The notes beneath the pieces were generated by a model. That model searched no databases. It was not told the origin of the DNA and was given only the letters and a program-made list of their open reading frames with translations. Positions 1-10,200 of a stretch of 64,000 nucleotides of DNA are shown here, piece after piece. A program made the translations under genes and the position numbers. Each line of letters opens with the position of its first letter. Position 1 is the stretch's first letter. The stretch comes from Porphyra umbilicalis (Eukaryota > Rhodophyta > Bangiophyceae > Bangiales > Bangiaceae), in assembly GCA_002049455.2 (NCBI GenBank), contig KV918830.1:124001-188000 (forward strand), given 5' to 3'.

Positions 1-1480
1 CCGCTGCGCGGGGACAGGGGCCACTAGTTGGCCCGGTCCCGCCCTGCCAAATACCTACGATGCAAATGAATCCCTCCAATGCATGGCACAACCCAATCTG
101 GATTGACACGCTCCTCTGTCAGCACCTGACAAGCGGAAGAGCTCACCCGGACATGTGCACCGCAGGCGCTCACAAGCCGCAGCGGCACGACACAAAGGCG
201 ACACACCATCGGCGACGCGTCTTCCGCGCACCAGCGCCCACAGCCATGATTACAACGCCTCTGGCGTAGCACTATATCTCCCCAATCTGAGATTGCGGCG
301 TCCGCGCCGCATGACGGCGGCCGCCCACAGCGCATCGACGCGCAAAACGGGAGCACCAGAAAACCGCCAAAGACGGTGCGGCCGCCGAGGTCACCGTAGC
401 CCAAATTGTAAAGCATCGCCGTGTCGCACCCATACAGGCCAACGGCATCCAAAAGCTACGACGGGAAGACCCTATTCGAGGTTGGAAAACATCGCCCACC
501 GACGGCGGAGAAAGACGAGGGCGCCGCCTCGCGCCCCTCGGGCAAGACGCTTGCCGACTGGAGCAGCCGTGTTCCGTCGACGCCGCCGCAGAGGACCACC
601 GATCTTGCAACGGCGCCGCCGCGCCCCAGCGCCACGCCGGCGGAAGCGCCCCGTCGTTGTGGCCGCCGCCGCCGCCTGCTAGGAGCCGCGCGACCCCACG
701 CCGAGGGCGCTGCGGCCCCCTTCTTTCCTTTAGGCCAGGGGGAGAGCGCTCCTCGCGCAGCCCGCACCGCCGGTGTCGCAGCGCGAATCGGACGTCGGGA
801 AGACCGCCCTCGCTGGCGTCACCGCGTTCGCCGACGAAGACGGGGGCAGACGACGACGCGCGTCGCGCGCCGGCTGCAAGACTGTCGCGTACGGCTTTAG
901 CGCCCGGTCCTGCGCCGCGGGTGCCCCGGACGTCTCCTTTGCGACCTTGTGGTCGTCGTTCAGCGATGAATAGTCCAGCAACGCGCTCCGCCGACGACGC
1001 CTACCACACGCATTCCCGAGATCGGTTCGGCTGCCGGTTAGCAATCAGCATTCGCCCGGGTTGGGCTGTCCGGCTCAATCCGGGGGGGAGGAAGAAGGCT
1101 ACGTCGGCGACCGCCGACACCCACCACGACTTGCACCGCGTAGTCGGCGCCCTTGTTGCGCCGCCATCTCTGCAACCGCCAGGCCCGGTCGGGGTGGCAC
1201 CGCGGGCCCGCCGTGCCCGTGCACCCATGAACGCCACGAGAACGGCTTGGCTGCCTACGCCGGCGCCGGACACAGGTGCCGCCTGTTCACCACTATATAT
1301 GGTCCACTGAGCCCGGCGCCGCCTTGAACCGTCGTTGACGCCCAGAGGATACCCCCTTTCCAGTTCAGGCGCTCGTTACAATGAGAGCCTGCCCCGGCGG
1401 GGCTGTCCGTCACGGACCGAGTTAGCATCGTACCATGCTCGCTTCCATCTCAGGTAGAAGGTAGGTGGCGACGTCGATGA
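1..1480. other. GC-rich stretch, no supported gene
   Basis: Open frames exist in several phases on both strands, but they are rich in Arg, Ala and Pro and overlap each other, as expected from GC-rich noncoding DNA. I see no recognisable domain, splice signal pair or repeat boundary. Confidence 0.5.
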
Positions 1481-1499
1481 TCGACCATGGTTCCATCAA

Positions 1500-2080
1500 C
1501 TCTGGTCGCGTCGTCGACACCCCGACTCAGTCCCCGTCCCACGGCACAGGGCGGACTGGTCGAGTTTGTTGAAGACCGGCATGGTCGTCACCCCCAGTTC
1601 CCCTCTCAACGTAGCCGACAGTCACAGCGCCGCCGCTCCAAGCACACAACACACCGAGCTGTCCCGCCTTCTCGGGGGCGGGGCGCAGTAAGCCAATCAG
1701 CACACGCCTCAAAGAGGCAGCTCTTCGGCATGCGTGCCGGCTGCGCAGGTTCCCTCGGCCTGATCTGGCATTATCGGTCGCCGTCAACTACTCAGTCGTC
1801 GACACCTTCGACGCGCCGCCGCCGTCTTCGAAGACCGTCCGTCCATGGGGATGCCCCGAAATGCCAACGCGCGTCCATAACTTCCAGGGGCGTCACCTGC
1901 CGCTGGGCCTCTGCCCGGGCCGTCGTATCCACGACACAGGGACGGAAAGGCCTCATGCGTCAACGGCCGGCACGGGCGTCGCCCCTCCCCCTCCTCAACG
2001 GGGCCGACCGTCGCGGCTCTGCCGCCCCAAGCACGCATCGCTGCGAGCCGTCCCACCCCCTCCGGGGTGGAGCGCTGGTC
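1500..2080. repeat. Diverged tandem duplication, period about 389 bp
   Basis: A segment near 1500-1690 is recognisable again near 1890-2080. For example, the stretch beginning at 1608 (CTCAACG, then GCCGAC, CCGCCGC, CCAAGCAC, GCTGTCCC) recurs at 1997 in the same order with substitutions. The duplication lies immediately upstream of the gypsy reverse transcriptase relic and may be old flanking or untranslated sequence of that element. It was found by eye; identity is roughly 70% and the limits are approximate. Confidence 0.45.
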
Positions 2081-2104
2081 TTCAATCGGGGCTTCTCGTG
2101 CCAC

Positions 2105-3380
2105 ACGGGCGCGTGGCAGTGCGTACGTCTCCATATCGGTCTATGCAATGCTCCCTGAGACGTTCCAACGCCATGGATATAATCCTGGCCGGCGTGAAGT
2201 GGCAGATGTGCTTGGTATACCTCGACGATGCGACCGTCTTCTCTCGTTCCCCAGAGAACCACTTGCAGCACCTCGGAGAGGTGCTAACCCTGCTTGAGAA
2301 GGCAGGGGTCACCTTGAAGGAGGCCAAGTGCCAATTCTTTCAAGAAGAAGTGGGATACCTCGGTTCTGTGATCCGACAGGGACGGGTACATGTCCTTGAG
2401 AAGAACCTCCGGGATCTTCGGGGCCTCCGTTATCCGGGGACCCAGACAAAGATGAAGAGCTTTCTGGGCATGTGCGGAGAGGGGGTTGTCAGGATACGTG
2501 TTTTGGGCCATATCCGGGCCGGAATTCGGATGTATCCAAGAGAATGTCGTAGAACATTTGTCCTCCATTGTCCATTGGAGAAAAAAAGACCATCACTGCG
2601 ATGCTCTCGAGCTCAATATGTCAATATCCGCAACAGCGCTGGCGAAAAGGTGTCTAAAGCAGGCGTTACGTCTGCAGTTATGGCAGCCCCGGATACCGGA
2701 TATGTATCCTGACAACCACGGGTGCGGAGTATACCGCCGCTTTGTCGCCAACTTCGCTAGAATAGCGAAGGCTCTAACGGCGCTCACGAGCACCAAGCTT
2801 CCTGAAATGTTTCCTCCTCCTTCAAGGGAGGAGATGGACGCCTTTGAGAAACTTCGAGGACGTCTGTTGGACGGCCCTATTTTTTCCCTGCCTAATAGGC
2901 ATGGGCATTACATCGTCGATGACGACGCCAGCTATGAACAGCTGCGTTGTTGCTTACACCAACAACAGTGCGATGGGGAGTACCACGCCATCGGCTACTA
3001 TAGCCGTGCGCTTCTTCCTGCAGAGAAGAACTACTTCTCCACAGAGATTGAGGCGCTAGGCGCCGTATGGGCAGTGGCCTATTTACGGTCGGACCTAGAG
3101 GGGGCGGAATTCGTGGTACGGTGTGATCACCGCGCCTTTTTATCGGTGATCACTAACATGAGCCCAATTGCCCGGATTAACAGCTGGCTACTCCGATTGT
3201 CGGAGTAAAACTATGAGATCCGGCAAGAGCCCGGGAAGGACCACAAGTGGCAGACGCGTTATCGAGTCTCCCTACGGAGGGTCTGGACACCTCGCCTCTG
3301 GACGATGACATCCCCGTCCTAGCCGTCGAGACCCGGTCCAGTGGCACCCTAAAGGAGGCGTCGCCGGAAGCGGCCGCCAT
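2105..3380 (+). pseudogene. Ty3/gypsy reverse transcriptase-RNase H relic
   Basis: This is a degraded part of a Ty3/gypsy pol. The frame around 2107-2155 reads the end of the RT palm (GLCNAP, then TFQR after a frame change). The catalytic region follows near 2215 as YLDDATVFS, then the thumb/connection (SFLGMC), then RNase H (YIVDDDASYEQL, near 2908), ending in a stop at 3206-3208. Related residues continue to about 3340. It closely resembles the complete chromovirus further on (24.8-25.7 kb), so it is an older relic of the same or a sister family. No LTR or target duplication is visible. It is interrupted by a MITE at 2480-2721, and RT and RNase H are collinear on either side of that insertion. 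Confidence 0.85.
2480..2721. mobile_element. hAT-type MITE (242 bp) in the gypsy relic
   Basis: The insert splits a conserved RT motif between Met-Cys-Gly and Val-Tyr-Arg-Arg. It is flanked by identical 8-bp direct repeats, GTGCGGAG at 2472-2479 and 2722-2729, which fit the hAT target-site pattern nTnnnnAn. The ends are inverted repeats: GGTTGTCAGGATAC near 2484-2497 matches the reverse complement of 2704-2717, and an ATATCCGG block is also mirrored further in. It contains no coding capacity of its own. Confidence 0.8.
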
Positions 3381-4967
3381 GGCAGGGATGTGGGTCGATA
3401 ATTAGCACGCGATTATGATCGTCATAATTATCGCGAAATCATCGAAATCATGCTAGCACGCGCTGATAATGATCTTATGTGGGCGACGTGTTCGTATTCA
3501 ATTTGACTAAAGTACATGTGCTGCAGCAAGTGGAACAAGCTCATCCTGGACTCGCTGTCACCGCCTCTGTCGGTCTTTGCCAGCTGACTTCTTCTTCTCA
3601 ATGCCCCTGCTGCACCACCGGCCTGTACGCACACGAATGCCGCCGCGCAGGTGGGGGGAGTGCGCCTCTAAGCCAAGCTACAACCCTACCCGGCCGCAAG
3701 CCGCGTGTCGGCGGCCGCCGCTATCGCCATAGGGATGGCGCGTGTCGGTTCGGCGGTTGTCGCGGCCGCCTTCCCGCCCGGATGCGTGCCATCTCTTCGA
3801 AAGCTGGTCGCTATCTCTCCTCTCCCCGTCATTCCCGAGGGCAACGCCTCACACAACCCAACGCTGGTGAGGGTGGCCGTGTGGCGCTCGCGGTTGACGA
3901 ATAACCACCCCCTCCCCCTCCCCCGTCCGACCCACCCCCCGTCCGCCGAAAACTCGGCGGCGGCCGCCGCGCGAGCTGTCCCCCCCGTCGCCCTAATGAC
4001 AGCGAGCACGTGCCGGGTGGTGGAGGCGGCGGCCAACCCCCATATGCATCGTGTGGAGAGGCGCGAGAGAAGTACAGTCGCTGCGCAAAAGCTGGACAGA
4101 CCCAGACAGGCGTATCTACGTTTGGGCCAGTCAAACGCACAAAAGCGCCTCGTTGACAGTCTTGGACTCTCTACGTTTTGGCGCAACGACAATACGGAAG
4201 AATATCTAACAGGCTGAATGACGAGACATGAGTCCAGACGTCCTTAAATTAGTTACAGAGCAAATCGGGCTGATGGGTTCTGTGACCATGAACGATTACA
4301 ATGGGTCGCCTTTTCGTGTAAAAGTGTGAGGCGGAACTTTTCTGATGAATTCAACGTTAGTGATGGCCGGGCCAAGGGCTGACTTCGAGCGCTCGGTTGC
4401 TGGGCTCGGCAAAGGCGCACACTGATGCAGTAGAACTCCGCGGTTCAACATATGCCATGAGAGCGACGCCTTTGTCTCCCTCGCCTCGTTGTCGGCGCCT
4501 CGTTGCCCAGCCAGACAGCCTGAAATTGAACCATTGGCACCTCGTTCGCCACTCCAGGATCGCCGCGCTGGATGGTCCATGCAGAAAGCTGTGCAGAGTC
4601 AGGGAAGGAGTCCGTTGGGGGGGAAGCTTGGGCCCGCTTGATACCCGCAGCGACCGCTCGTATCGCGCAGCGGGCATACTGAGAAATCCTCGAATCAATG
4701 CTGTGTTACAGAAAAGGGGACCGAGAGGCGGCCATATGCCACAGGGCAGCGCAGGGGACCAGCTGGTCTTTCTGACAAGGCTGAGGGGCGTGGGGCGATG
4801 CCGAAGAAAGAAGGAGACGTAGCCCGACACGACTGTTGTGTCGCTTTGGACTGCAGCAAGTCGGAGCCGACGGACTTGAATGTCCATCAAACTCGCCGAT
4901 TTGAAATTGATTGCTTCCAAGTTCGCACTTGACATCGTTTCACAAGACCAGCACGCGGCAAGGTCGT
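3381..4967. other. No supported gene; short direct repeat at 3400-3475
   Basis: TAGCACGCG occurs at about 3401 and again at about 3453, each followed within a few bases by an AT-rich TATGATC/AATGATC stretch. Two long overlapping frames exist (3705-4217 on + and 4357-5025 on -) but neither shows a domain, and other phases are open at the same place. I do not call them genes. Confidence 0.4.
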
Positions 4968-5025
4968 TGTGATCACGTAAAGCAACGTCGGAAAGTCCTT
5001 TTCCGGCGTTGCTTCGTGTGATCAT
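4968..5025. repeat. Hairpin with about 28-bp arms
   Basis: The left arm (4968-4995: TGTGATCACG, then AAGCAACG, CGGAAAG) is the near-perfect reverse complement of the right arm (about 4998-5025: CTTTTCCGG, CGTTGCTTCG, TGTGATCA), with a very short loop. TGTGATCA is repeated once more just downstream. It could be a small foldback element or the end of one. Confidence 0.65.
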
Positions 5026-5923
5026 ATGTGATCACATTGTTTCGTGCTGCAGCCAATAGCTGTCCGCCCCACATCGTCACATGACTCGTCACACGAAGGA
5101 AGCCGCAGCTAAAAAAGGGCCTGAGGCGAAATTAATTGGATGAGAGCCATGTCCGCATTGTTTTGCTCGTGAACCCGTCTGTTTCCAGCAATGTGATGCA
5201 TTTGCGGTGGCCTCTTCTCCAAAAAATGCCCGAAAGCACTTGAGGGGGCGAAAGAGGCTCCAACCGCCACGACCAGCGGCCGCGAAGGCCACCCCTGGCG
5301 GACGGCGGCCATTTTTCGCGCCTGCCATTCGCTCGTTGGCCTCACCTCGGGTCGCGCCGTTTGCGGTGGCGGTGATGTTGGAGGTGGCTCTGGCTTCGAA
5401 GGAGACTGCGGCGGTTGGGGGAGGGGGGGGGTGGGGGAGGCGGGGCGGCGGTAGGGGCAGTCGCTGTGAGTCGCGGCAGGGGCGACGTGCACGGCGGCGT
5501 CTGCTGGCGCCGCCGAAAAGGGCGGCGGTGTCAGAGGCCGCCGAGAGGACGGTAGCCGCGGCGGCCCGGCGGCGGCGGGGCGGCAAACGTGGCGGCGGCA
5601 GAGCGCACATTGGCTGCCGCGGTTAGGTTGGTTCGCCGGGGCGGTTGGCCGCGGCACGCCCGGCGTCGCCGGCAGGGCCTTCGTGGGTGCCGCCGCGGCC
5701 ACCGTCAGCGCGGGCTGGTACCGGTCGGCCCGGGGCGCCGGCGCCTGGCGGCGGACCGGTGGCGGCGGGCGGGGGCAGGGGGCGGCGGGCGGCGGCGGGT
5801 TCTCGGCGATGTGTGGTGGCGGCTTGCTGGCGCAGTCCAAAGCGGGTTGCGCTGAGACGGCAAGCGGCGGCGGTGGCAAGGTCGGTGACCAGGTCCGCGG
5901 CCCCTCGCCTCCGCCGCTTGTGT
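5026..5923. other. GC-rich low-complexity stretch
   Basis: Runs of G and GGC triplets dominate (for example 5415-5450). A 256-codon minus-strand frame (5109-5879) is mostly Pro and Ala and overlaps open frames in other phases, so I do not support it as a gene. Confidence 0.45.
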
Positions 5924-6125
5924 AGCAGGAATCGAACCTGTGACCTCCCAGAGAGTAGTTTCGCGTGCTAAACCACTACGCCACAGGCATTTCAGTCATG
6001 ATCTCAAGCCAAGTTGGGGGTTCCAAATCCCCTCGTACTACGAATACCCACCCCGGGTCAGCCTGCTCCTCCACGACCTCGTGCAGGTCAAATACCATCC
6101 CAGCATTTGCCACAACCGCTACACA
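5924..6125 (-). mobile_element. tRNA-derived SINE, copy 1
   Basis: Read on the minus strand, this 202-bp unit carries a near-consensus RNA polymerase III B box, GGTTCGATTCC (complement of 5928-5938), and an A box, TGGCGTAGTGG (complement of 5973-5983), spaced as in a tRNA. The acceptor and anticodon stems do not fold into a functional tRNA, so this is a tRNA-derived element. A second B-box-like motif (GGATTTGAATCC-like) lies about 90 bp away on the same strand, suggesting a composite head. The second copy is at 7703-7903. Confidence 0.7.
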
Positions 6126-7702
6126 GCCCCCGACTTTCAGTGCACAATGTTGCAAGCCCTCTCAATCTGCAGCTTTCGAGTTGCAGCAACGACAGTACTA
6201 ATTCCCAGTTCGACCGTCAACCCGGAACAATGTGGTCCTCGCATATGACAAACCGATGGCCCATGGCGACCTGCCCACACAGCATTTTGTCCCCGATACC
6301 TTAAAACTGAGAACTGCCAGATTCGAAAACGCCCACCGACGGTTCGCAGAACTGTCGCACATTGATCATGCGATCAAATTATGCCCACATTTTGTTGATC
6401 TTTGAGACAGAGCCCGCAGTGAAGTTCAGAAGTGCTCGAGAACCATCTGCACCGATGTTCAGTGGGAATCATCCTTTCACCAGCACCTGCAGATTCGGCA
6501 ATTGTCCGGCGAAGTTGCTGCACCATGCTCATGAAGGATCATTCCGATTCGCTGGTTCTGATCGTTCTGCGTATCGTGCTGAGAACTGTCCTGAAGTGGG
6601 AGTAAGATCATCCTGAGGATCGTGCTCAGGACTGTCCTGGCGTCGGAGTACAATCATCCTGGGGACCGTCGTCATAGATTGAGTGAACGAGTGGGCAATA
6701 TTGATCTAGATTCCTGCCTCAAGGACTCGATCGTAGCTGATAACCTGGACTACTTCGAGTGACGTCGTGAGGAGGATCTGACGAAGCCGATCAGAGAGCA
6801 AGACCTGCCCATGGGGCGTCGCTCTTGGGCCACGAAACGTGTGCAGAGGGAGCCTCGATGTGACTTGGTAGTCGTGCGACCGACACGCTGTTTCCCGGCG
6901 CAGAGGGGATGGGAACAGGGTAAACATGCGTCGGCTCGCACATCAAGAATACCGTCAAGTCCCGGACGCACCCAGTCCCGATTGATTAATGATTGGGTCT
7001 CCGTCACGCGCAGTAAATTCGTTCTCAGCCCAGTGGAAATCTTGTCCCCTATTGTCCCAACACAGTACGTCCCAAACTCGCAATCCCCCGGTTCAATATC
7101 AGAAGCACTCGCACCAGGAACTCAAGCGCAGGAGAGACATGTCAGATTCCACGATGGGCATTGGTCTCAACGGAGAGAGTCTCAAAAGATTTTTGTTCAC
7201 ACTGGTGACGGAACAGGTAGACATTTTGTTTGCGGAACAGGCAGTCAGACTATCAGTTGAACAAGTCTTCACATTTTTTTCAAATGACAGTCCCCGAGAT
7301 AATCTGTGGGTCAGGATGACACTGCTTCTGGAACGATCCCAGAGTCAGTCCCGAAGATGATCCGTTGAACGAGTCCAGAACTGTAGAAATAAACTGCCGA
7401 ATCACAGAGGTCACTCGAGAATGAGGCAATCTGAAATGTAAGATTTTCGCTGATCCACGGAACTGTTGCGCACATGATCCTCCGAATCAAGTTGAGGCCA
7501 TCTCACAGGAGCTTTGCATGGCTGTCTCAAAACATTCTTTCGCGTCTACTCGTTATAGATTGACAAGCCGGCAAATTTATAACTATCCCGGCGATGAAAT
7601 ACCGACCCGCAGTGCAGGACGCTACACCGCGAGAAACAGAAATTACGAGACACGGTTTCAACCTCCATTTGTGGCGGTATTGGGAAAAAGGGAATATCGG
7701 AG
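6126..7702. other. AT-richer noncoding stretch between the SINE copies
   Basis: GC content falls noticeably relative to the flanks. No open frame here shows a domain or sustained coding bias. It contains a short degenerate tandem repeat (6560-6675). Confidence 0.5.
6560..6675. repeat. Degenerate tandem repeat, about 46-bp unit, 2.5 copies
   Basis: The block GATC-TTCTG-ATCGTGCTGAGAACTGTCCTG is followed by GATCATCCTGAGGATCGTGC with CAGGACTGTCCTG, and then by a partial AATCATCCTGGGGACCGT. The units differ by several substitutions. Confidence 0.55.
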
Positions 7703-7903
7703 AGCAGGAATCGAACCTGTGACCTCCCAGAGAGTAGTTTCGCGCGCTAAACTACAAGGCCACAGGTATTTCATCCGTGATCTCAAGCCAAGTTGAGGGA
7801 TTCAAATCCCCTCGTATTACGAATACCCACCCCGGGTAAGCCTGCTCCTCCATGACCTTGTGCAGTTCAAGTACCATCTCAGCGGTTGCCACAACCGCTA
7901 CAG
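7703..7903 (-). mobile_element. tRNA-derived SINE, copy 2
   Basis: This matches copy 1 at 5924-6125 over about 200 bp, including the B box and a slightly altered A box (TGGCCTTGTAG). The similarity begins at AGCAGGAATCG and ends at CACAACCGCTACA in both copies. Both lie in the same orientation about 1.58 kb apart. I see no clear target duplication. Confidence 0.7.
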
Positions 7904-9077
7904 CTTGCGCGCCGCGGCCAGACGGCGGGCGGCGACAGTTACGTGGCGGCAGCGGCGGTGTCCGCGGCGCGGGCGTGCAGCCCGTCCACCCCCCCACACC
8001 ATGGGCCCACAACGGCCGCCGAGCCGCGAGAAAGAGCGGGGGGGAGGGGGCGCCGCCGGTATTGCGGGGCGTGCGGGCGTGGCGCGGGCGGCGGCGGCGG
8101 CTACGGGCGGAACCGCGGCGCTAACAGCGGCTTGCGGCCGCTCGAAGAACAAGCTCGGCAGGTGCGGCTACGCCGTTGCGGCCGGCGGCGCCAGTGAGGC
8201 CGCGCCAGGGCGCCGGCGCGGCCGACACCCGCCTGGCAGGGTGGCAGCGCTGCGGCTGGTGGGCAAGGCCAGCGGCGACGCCGCGACGACGGGGGGGGCA
8301 GCGCCAACGTAGTGCGGCGCAGCCACCTCACACCCCCGGCACGCGCTTGCCGAGGAAGCGCAAGCGGCGGGGGGAAGGCATGGCGTCGCCGTCGCTTCGT
8401 GGCGCGTTCAAAACCCGCCGCCTCCGGGCAGGGTCGCGGTGCCTCGGCCGGCGGTCTCTCCGGGTGGTTCCGCGGCGGCAAAGAGCTAGATGGTGGCAAG
8501 GGCGAGTGGCACGCCCCCCCCCCCCCCCAACACGCCACGGCCAAGGAGGCGCGTGCGTCTGAGGGGGTAGGCGGCGTCGCCGAGGCCGCGTCGATCTCGG
8601 GCGGCGGGCGGGCGCCAGCGGTAGCAAGCGCCGGCGCCGCGGCGGCTGCCGCGGTTCGTGCGACCGCAGGCGACAGACTTTCTGCGCAGGGCGGCGCCGC
8701 GGCTGCCGACAAGGGCGGTGACTCGGCGGCGGCGACTCGGCGACGGTGCCTCGGCGCCGCTGGCCGCCGTTGGGCGACGGCACGGCGACGTCGGCGGTGG
8801 CCGGCAGCAAGGTGGCGAGCTGCACCGGCGGAGCGGCGGCGGCGGGGGGCGCCGCTCCAACACGTTCTCCTGATATAATTCGTCGCGGGATTTTTGTGCG
8901 ATACAGACATTCTCCATTTATGTAGCTTCCTTTTCCATATATGCACCCCTGCATAGGAGCGAGACATCATTTAACTGGCATGAAGGGCGATTTTGCCATC
9001 TTCTGTACATAAAAAATGGGCTTCTTGAGGGTCTGGTAGGCGAAGAAAAGGGTGGATAGCATTGGAGAAAGACTTTA
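7904..9077. other. GC-rich low-complexity stretch, then AT-richer DNA
   Basis: Up to about 8870 the sequence is GGC/GCG-rich with overlapping open frames in all phases and no recognisable protein. From 8880 to 9077 it is AT-richer and has no open frame worth naming. Confidence 0.45.
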
Positions 9078-9250
9078 TTGCTGTCTTCCCAATTTTGGCC
9101 GATGTGGTCAAAGTCAAGAAGGGGTCTGGGTCAACTGCCCATTGGTTATTCGACCTTATTCCGGCTGAGTGGATGGCTGAGACGCTGCTTTACACTGTTG
9201 ATCACCCCTCTTGACATCGACGGGATCGGACAAAATTGGGAAGACAGCAA
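9078..9250. mobile_element. Foldback MITE flanked by TA (mariner/Stowaway-like)
   Basis: The element begins TTGCTGTCTTCCCAATTTTG and ends with its reverse complement (CAAAATTGGGAAGACAGCAA). The inverted repeat continues imperfectly for about 50 bp (CCGAT, then GTCAAGA, then GGGGT). A TA dinucleotide sits directly outside both ends (9076-9077 and 9251-9252), the target duplication typical of Tc1/mariner elements. It is 173 bp long and encodes nothing. Superfamily assignment rests on TA and termini only. Confidence 0.75.
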
Positions 9251-9303
9251 TACATGGGATAGATATGTGGTTTCAAGGCTTAACGTGACGTACAACGAGT
9301 CCC

Positions 9304-10200
9304 CGACCTGGGGTTGTGCAACACACCAAAGGCGTGTTCACGGAAACGCCCAGGGCGTGTTTTATGGCGTGTTTCGGGGGTGTCACGCCAGCACGCCTTC
9401 CCAAACCTGGGGCGTGTTTCAGGCGTGTCTAATAACAGGTTCATGTGCACTTATTAGGCTGGTTGCAGAGAGGTGGTCGCGAAAGGATTGCAACCTACTC
9501 GACCCCCACCGATTGACCGACATGACCAACGTGGTGCTGCAAATGCGAGCTGCGCTGGCCAAAGAGGCGGCGCCGCGCCAAACGGTGTCACAGGGGTCCC
9601 GCATGGGAGATTTTGGTCAAGATGCCGGCAGAATGGTGGACCCCGATGATGACTACGAGGACGAGTGGAGCCCCCCCCCCGCTGCCGACAACGAGAACGA
9701 CGCTGACGCGGGTGGTGTCGCAGGCCTGGCATCTGACGCCAGAAGCATACCCCAAGTGTTGGTTGAGGTGTCCCAGGCATGCCGCGAGCGGGGAGAGGCG
9801 ACAGCGAACGACGAAGCGTCTGAAGTCAACGGCGTCAGCCAGCCGCCTCGCCTCCGAGAGTCTGTTCTTGTGAGCATCTTTCAGTCTTACGTGGCGCGGA
9901 GCGTCGGCACGGAGGGTGTCGCTGCCGCGGTGGGTGGGGCGCTGAGCGCGGTAGGCAGTGGCCGCGGTCCGCGACAGACCAACGTGCTGCTCAAGGATTC
10001 GTTTGACAAGACGTGGTAAGATTGTGTATCGTATGGCGCGGTTTCGGCAGAGCCTTGGTAGGTGCTCCTTGGAGTTTATATGGATGGTACTTTGAGGAGT
10101 GATAGGCGTGTTTAGTGTTTAAGGGCGTGTTTAGGCCGTGTCTTGACGTTTCACGACCTCACGCCCCTCAAAAAGGGTCGTGCTGCACAACCCTACCCTG
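9304..10200 (+). mobile_element. hAT-like deletion derivative (~0.9 kb)
   Basis: The right end (GCACAACCCTACCCTG at 10185-10200) is the reverse complement of CAGGGTAGGGTTGTGC, a hAT-like terminus. The left end (9304-9319) matches over GGGTTGTGC. Multiple copies of GGCGTGTT(T) lie just inside both ends (about five at 9330-9425 and two or three at 10107-10140), typical of subterminal transposase-binding motifs. Between them lies only the C-terminal part of a transposase-like frame. I find no matching 8-bp target duplication, so the outer limits are approximate. Confidence 0.55.
9469..10019 (+). pseudogene. C-terminal fragment of a hAT-like transposase
   Basis: The frame is open from 9078, but its first part runs through a MITE and the left terminal repeats, so only the part after a plausible acceptor (TTGCAG at 9463-9468) looks like protein. 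That part begins ERWSRKDCNLLDPHRL and resembles the tail of hAT dimerisation domains (ER..S...RNRL.P.R). An acidic segment follows (DPDDDYEDEW) and then a stop at 10017-10019. The catalytic core is absent. It could be the last exon of a once-autonomous element or captured sequence. Confidence 0.45.

Noticed and set aside
4357-5025. 222-codon minus-strand ORF
   Set aside because: No domain, its start lies in a hairpin, and an overlapping plus-strand frame is also open.
5924-5995. Functional tRNA gene on the minus strand
   Set aside because: The A and B boxes are good, but the acceptor and anticodon stems do not pair and a second copy carries the same flanking sequence, so it is a SINE head.
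8300-8880. Long GC-rich ORFs on both strands
   Set aside because: Low-complexity composition with several phases open at once and no domain.
9078-9468. N-terminal part of the 313-codon ORF as real protein
   Set aside because: It translates a MITE and the terminal repeats of the hAT-like remnant.
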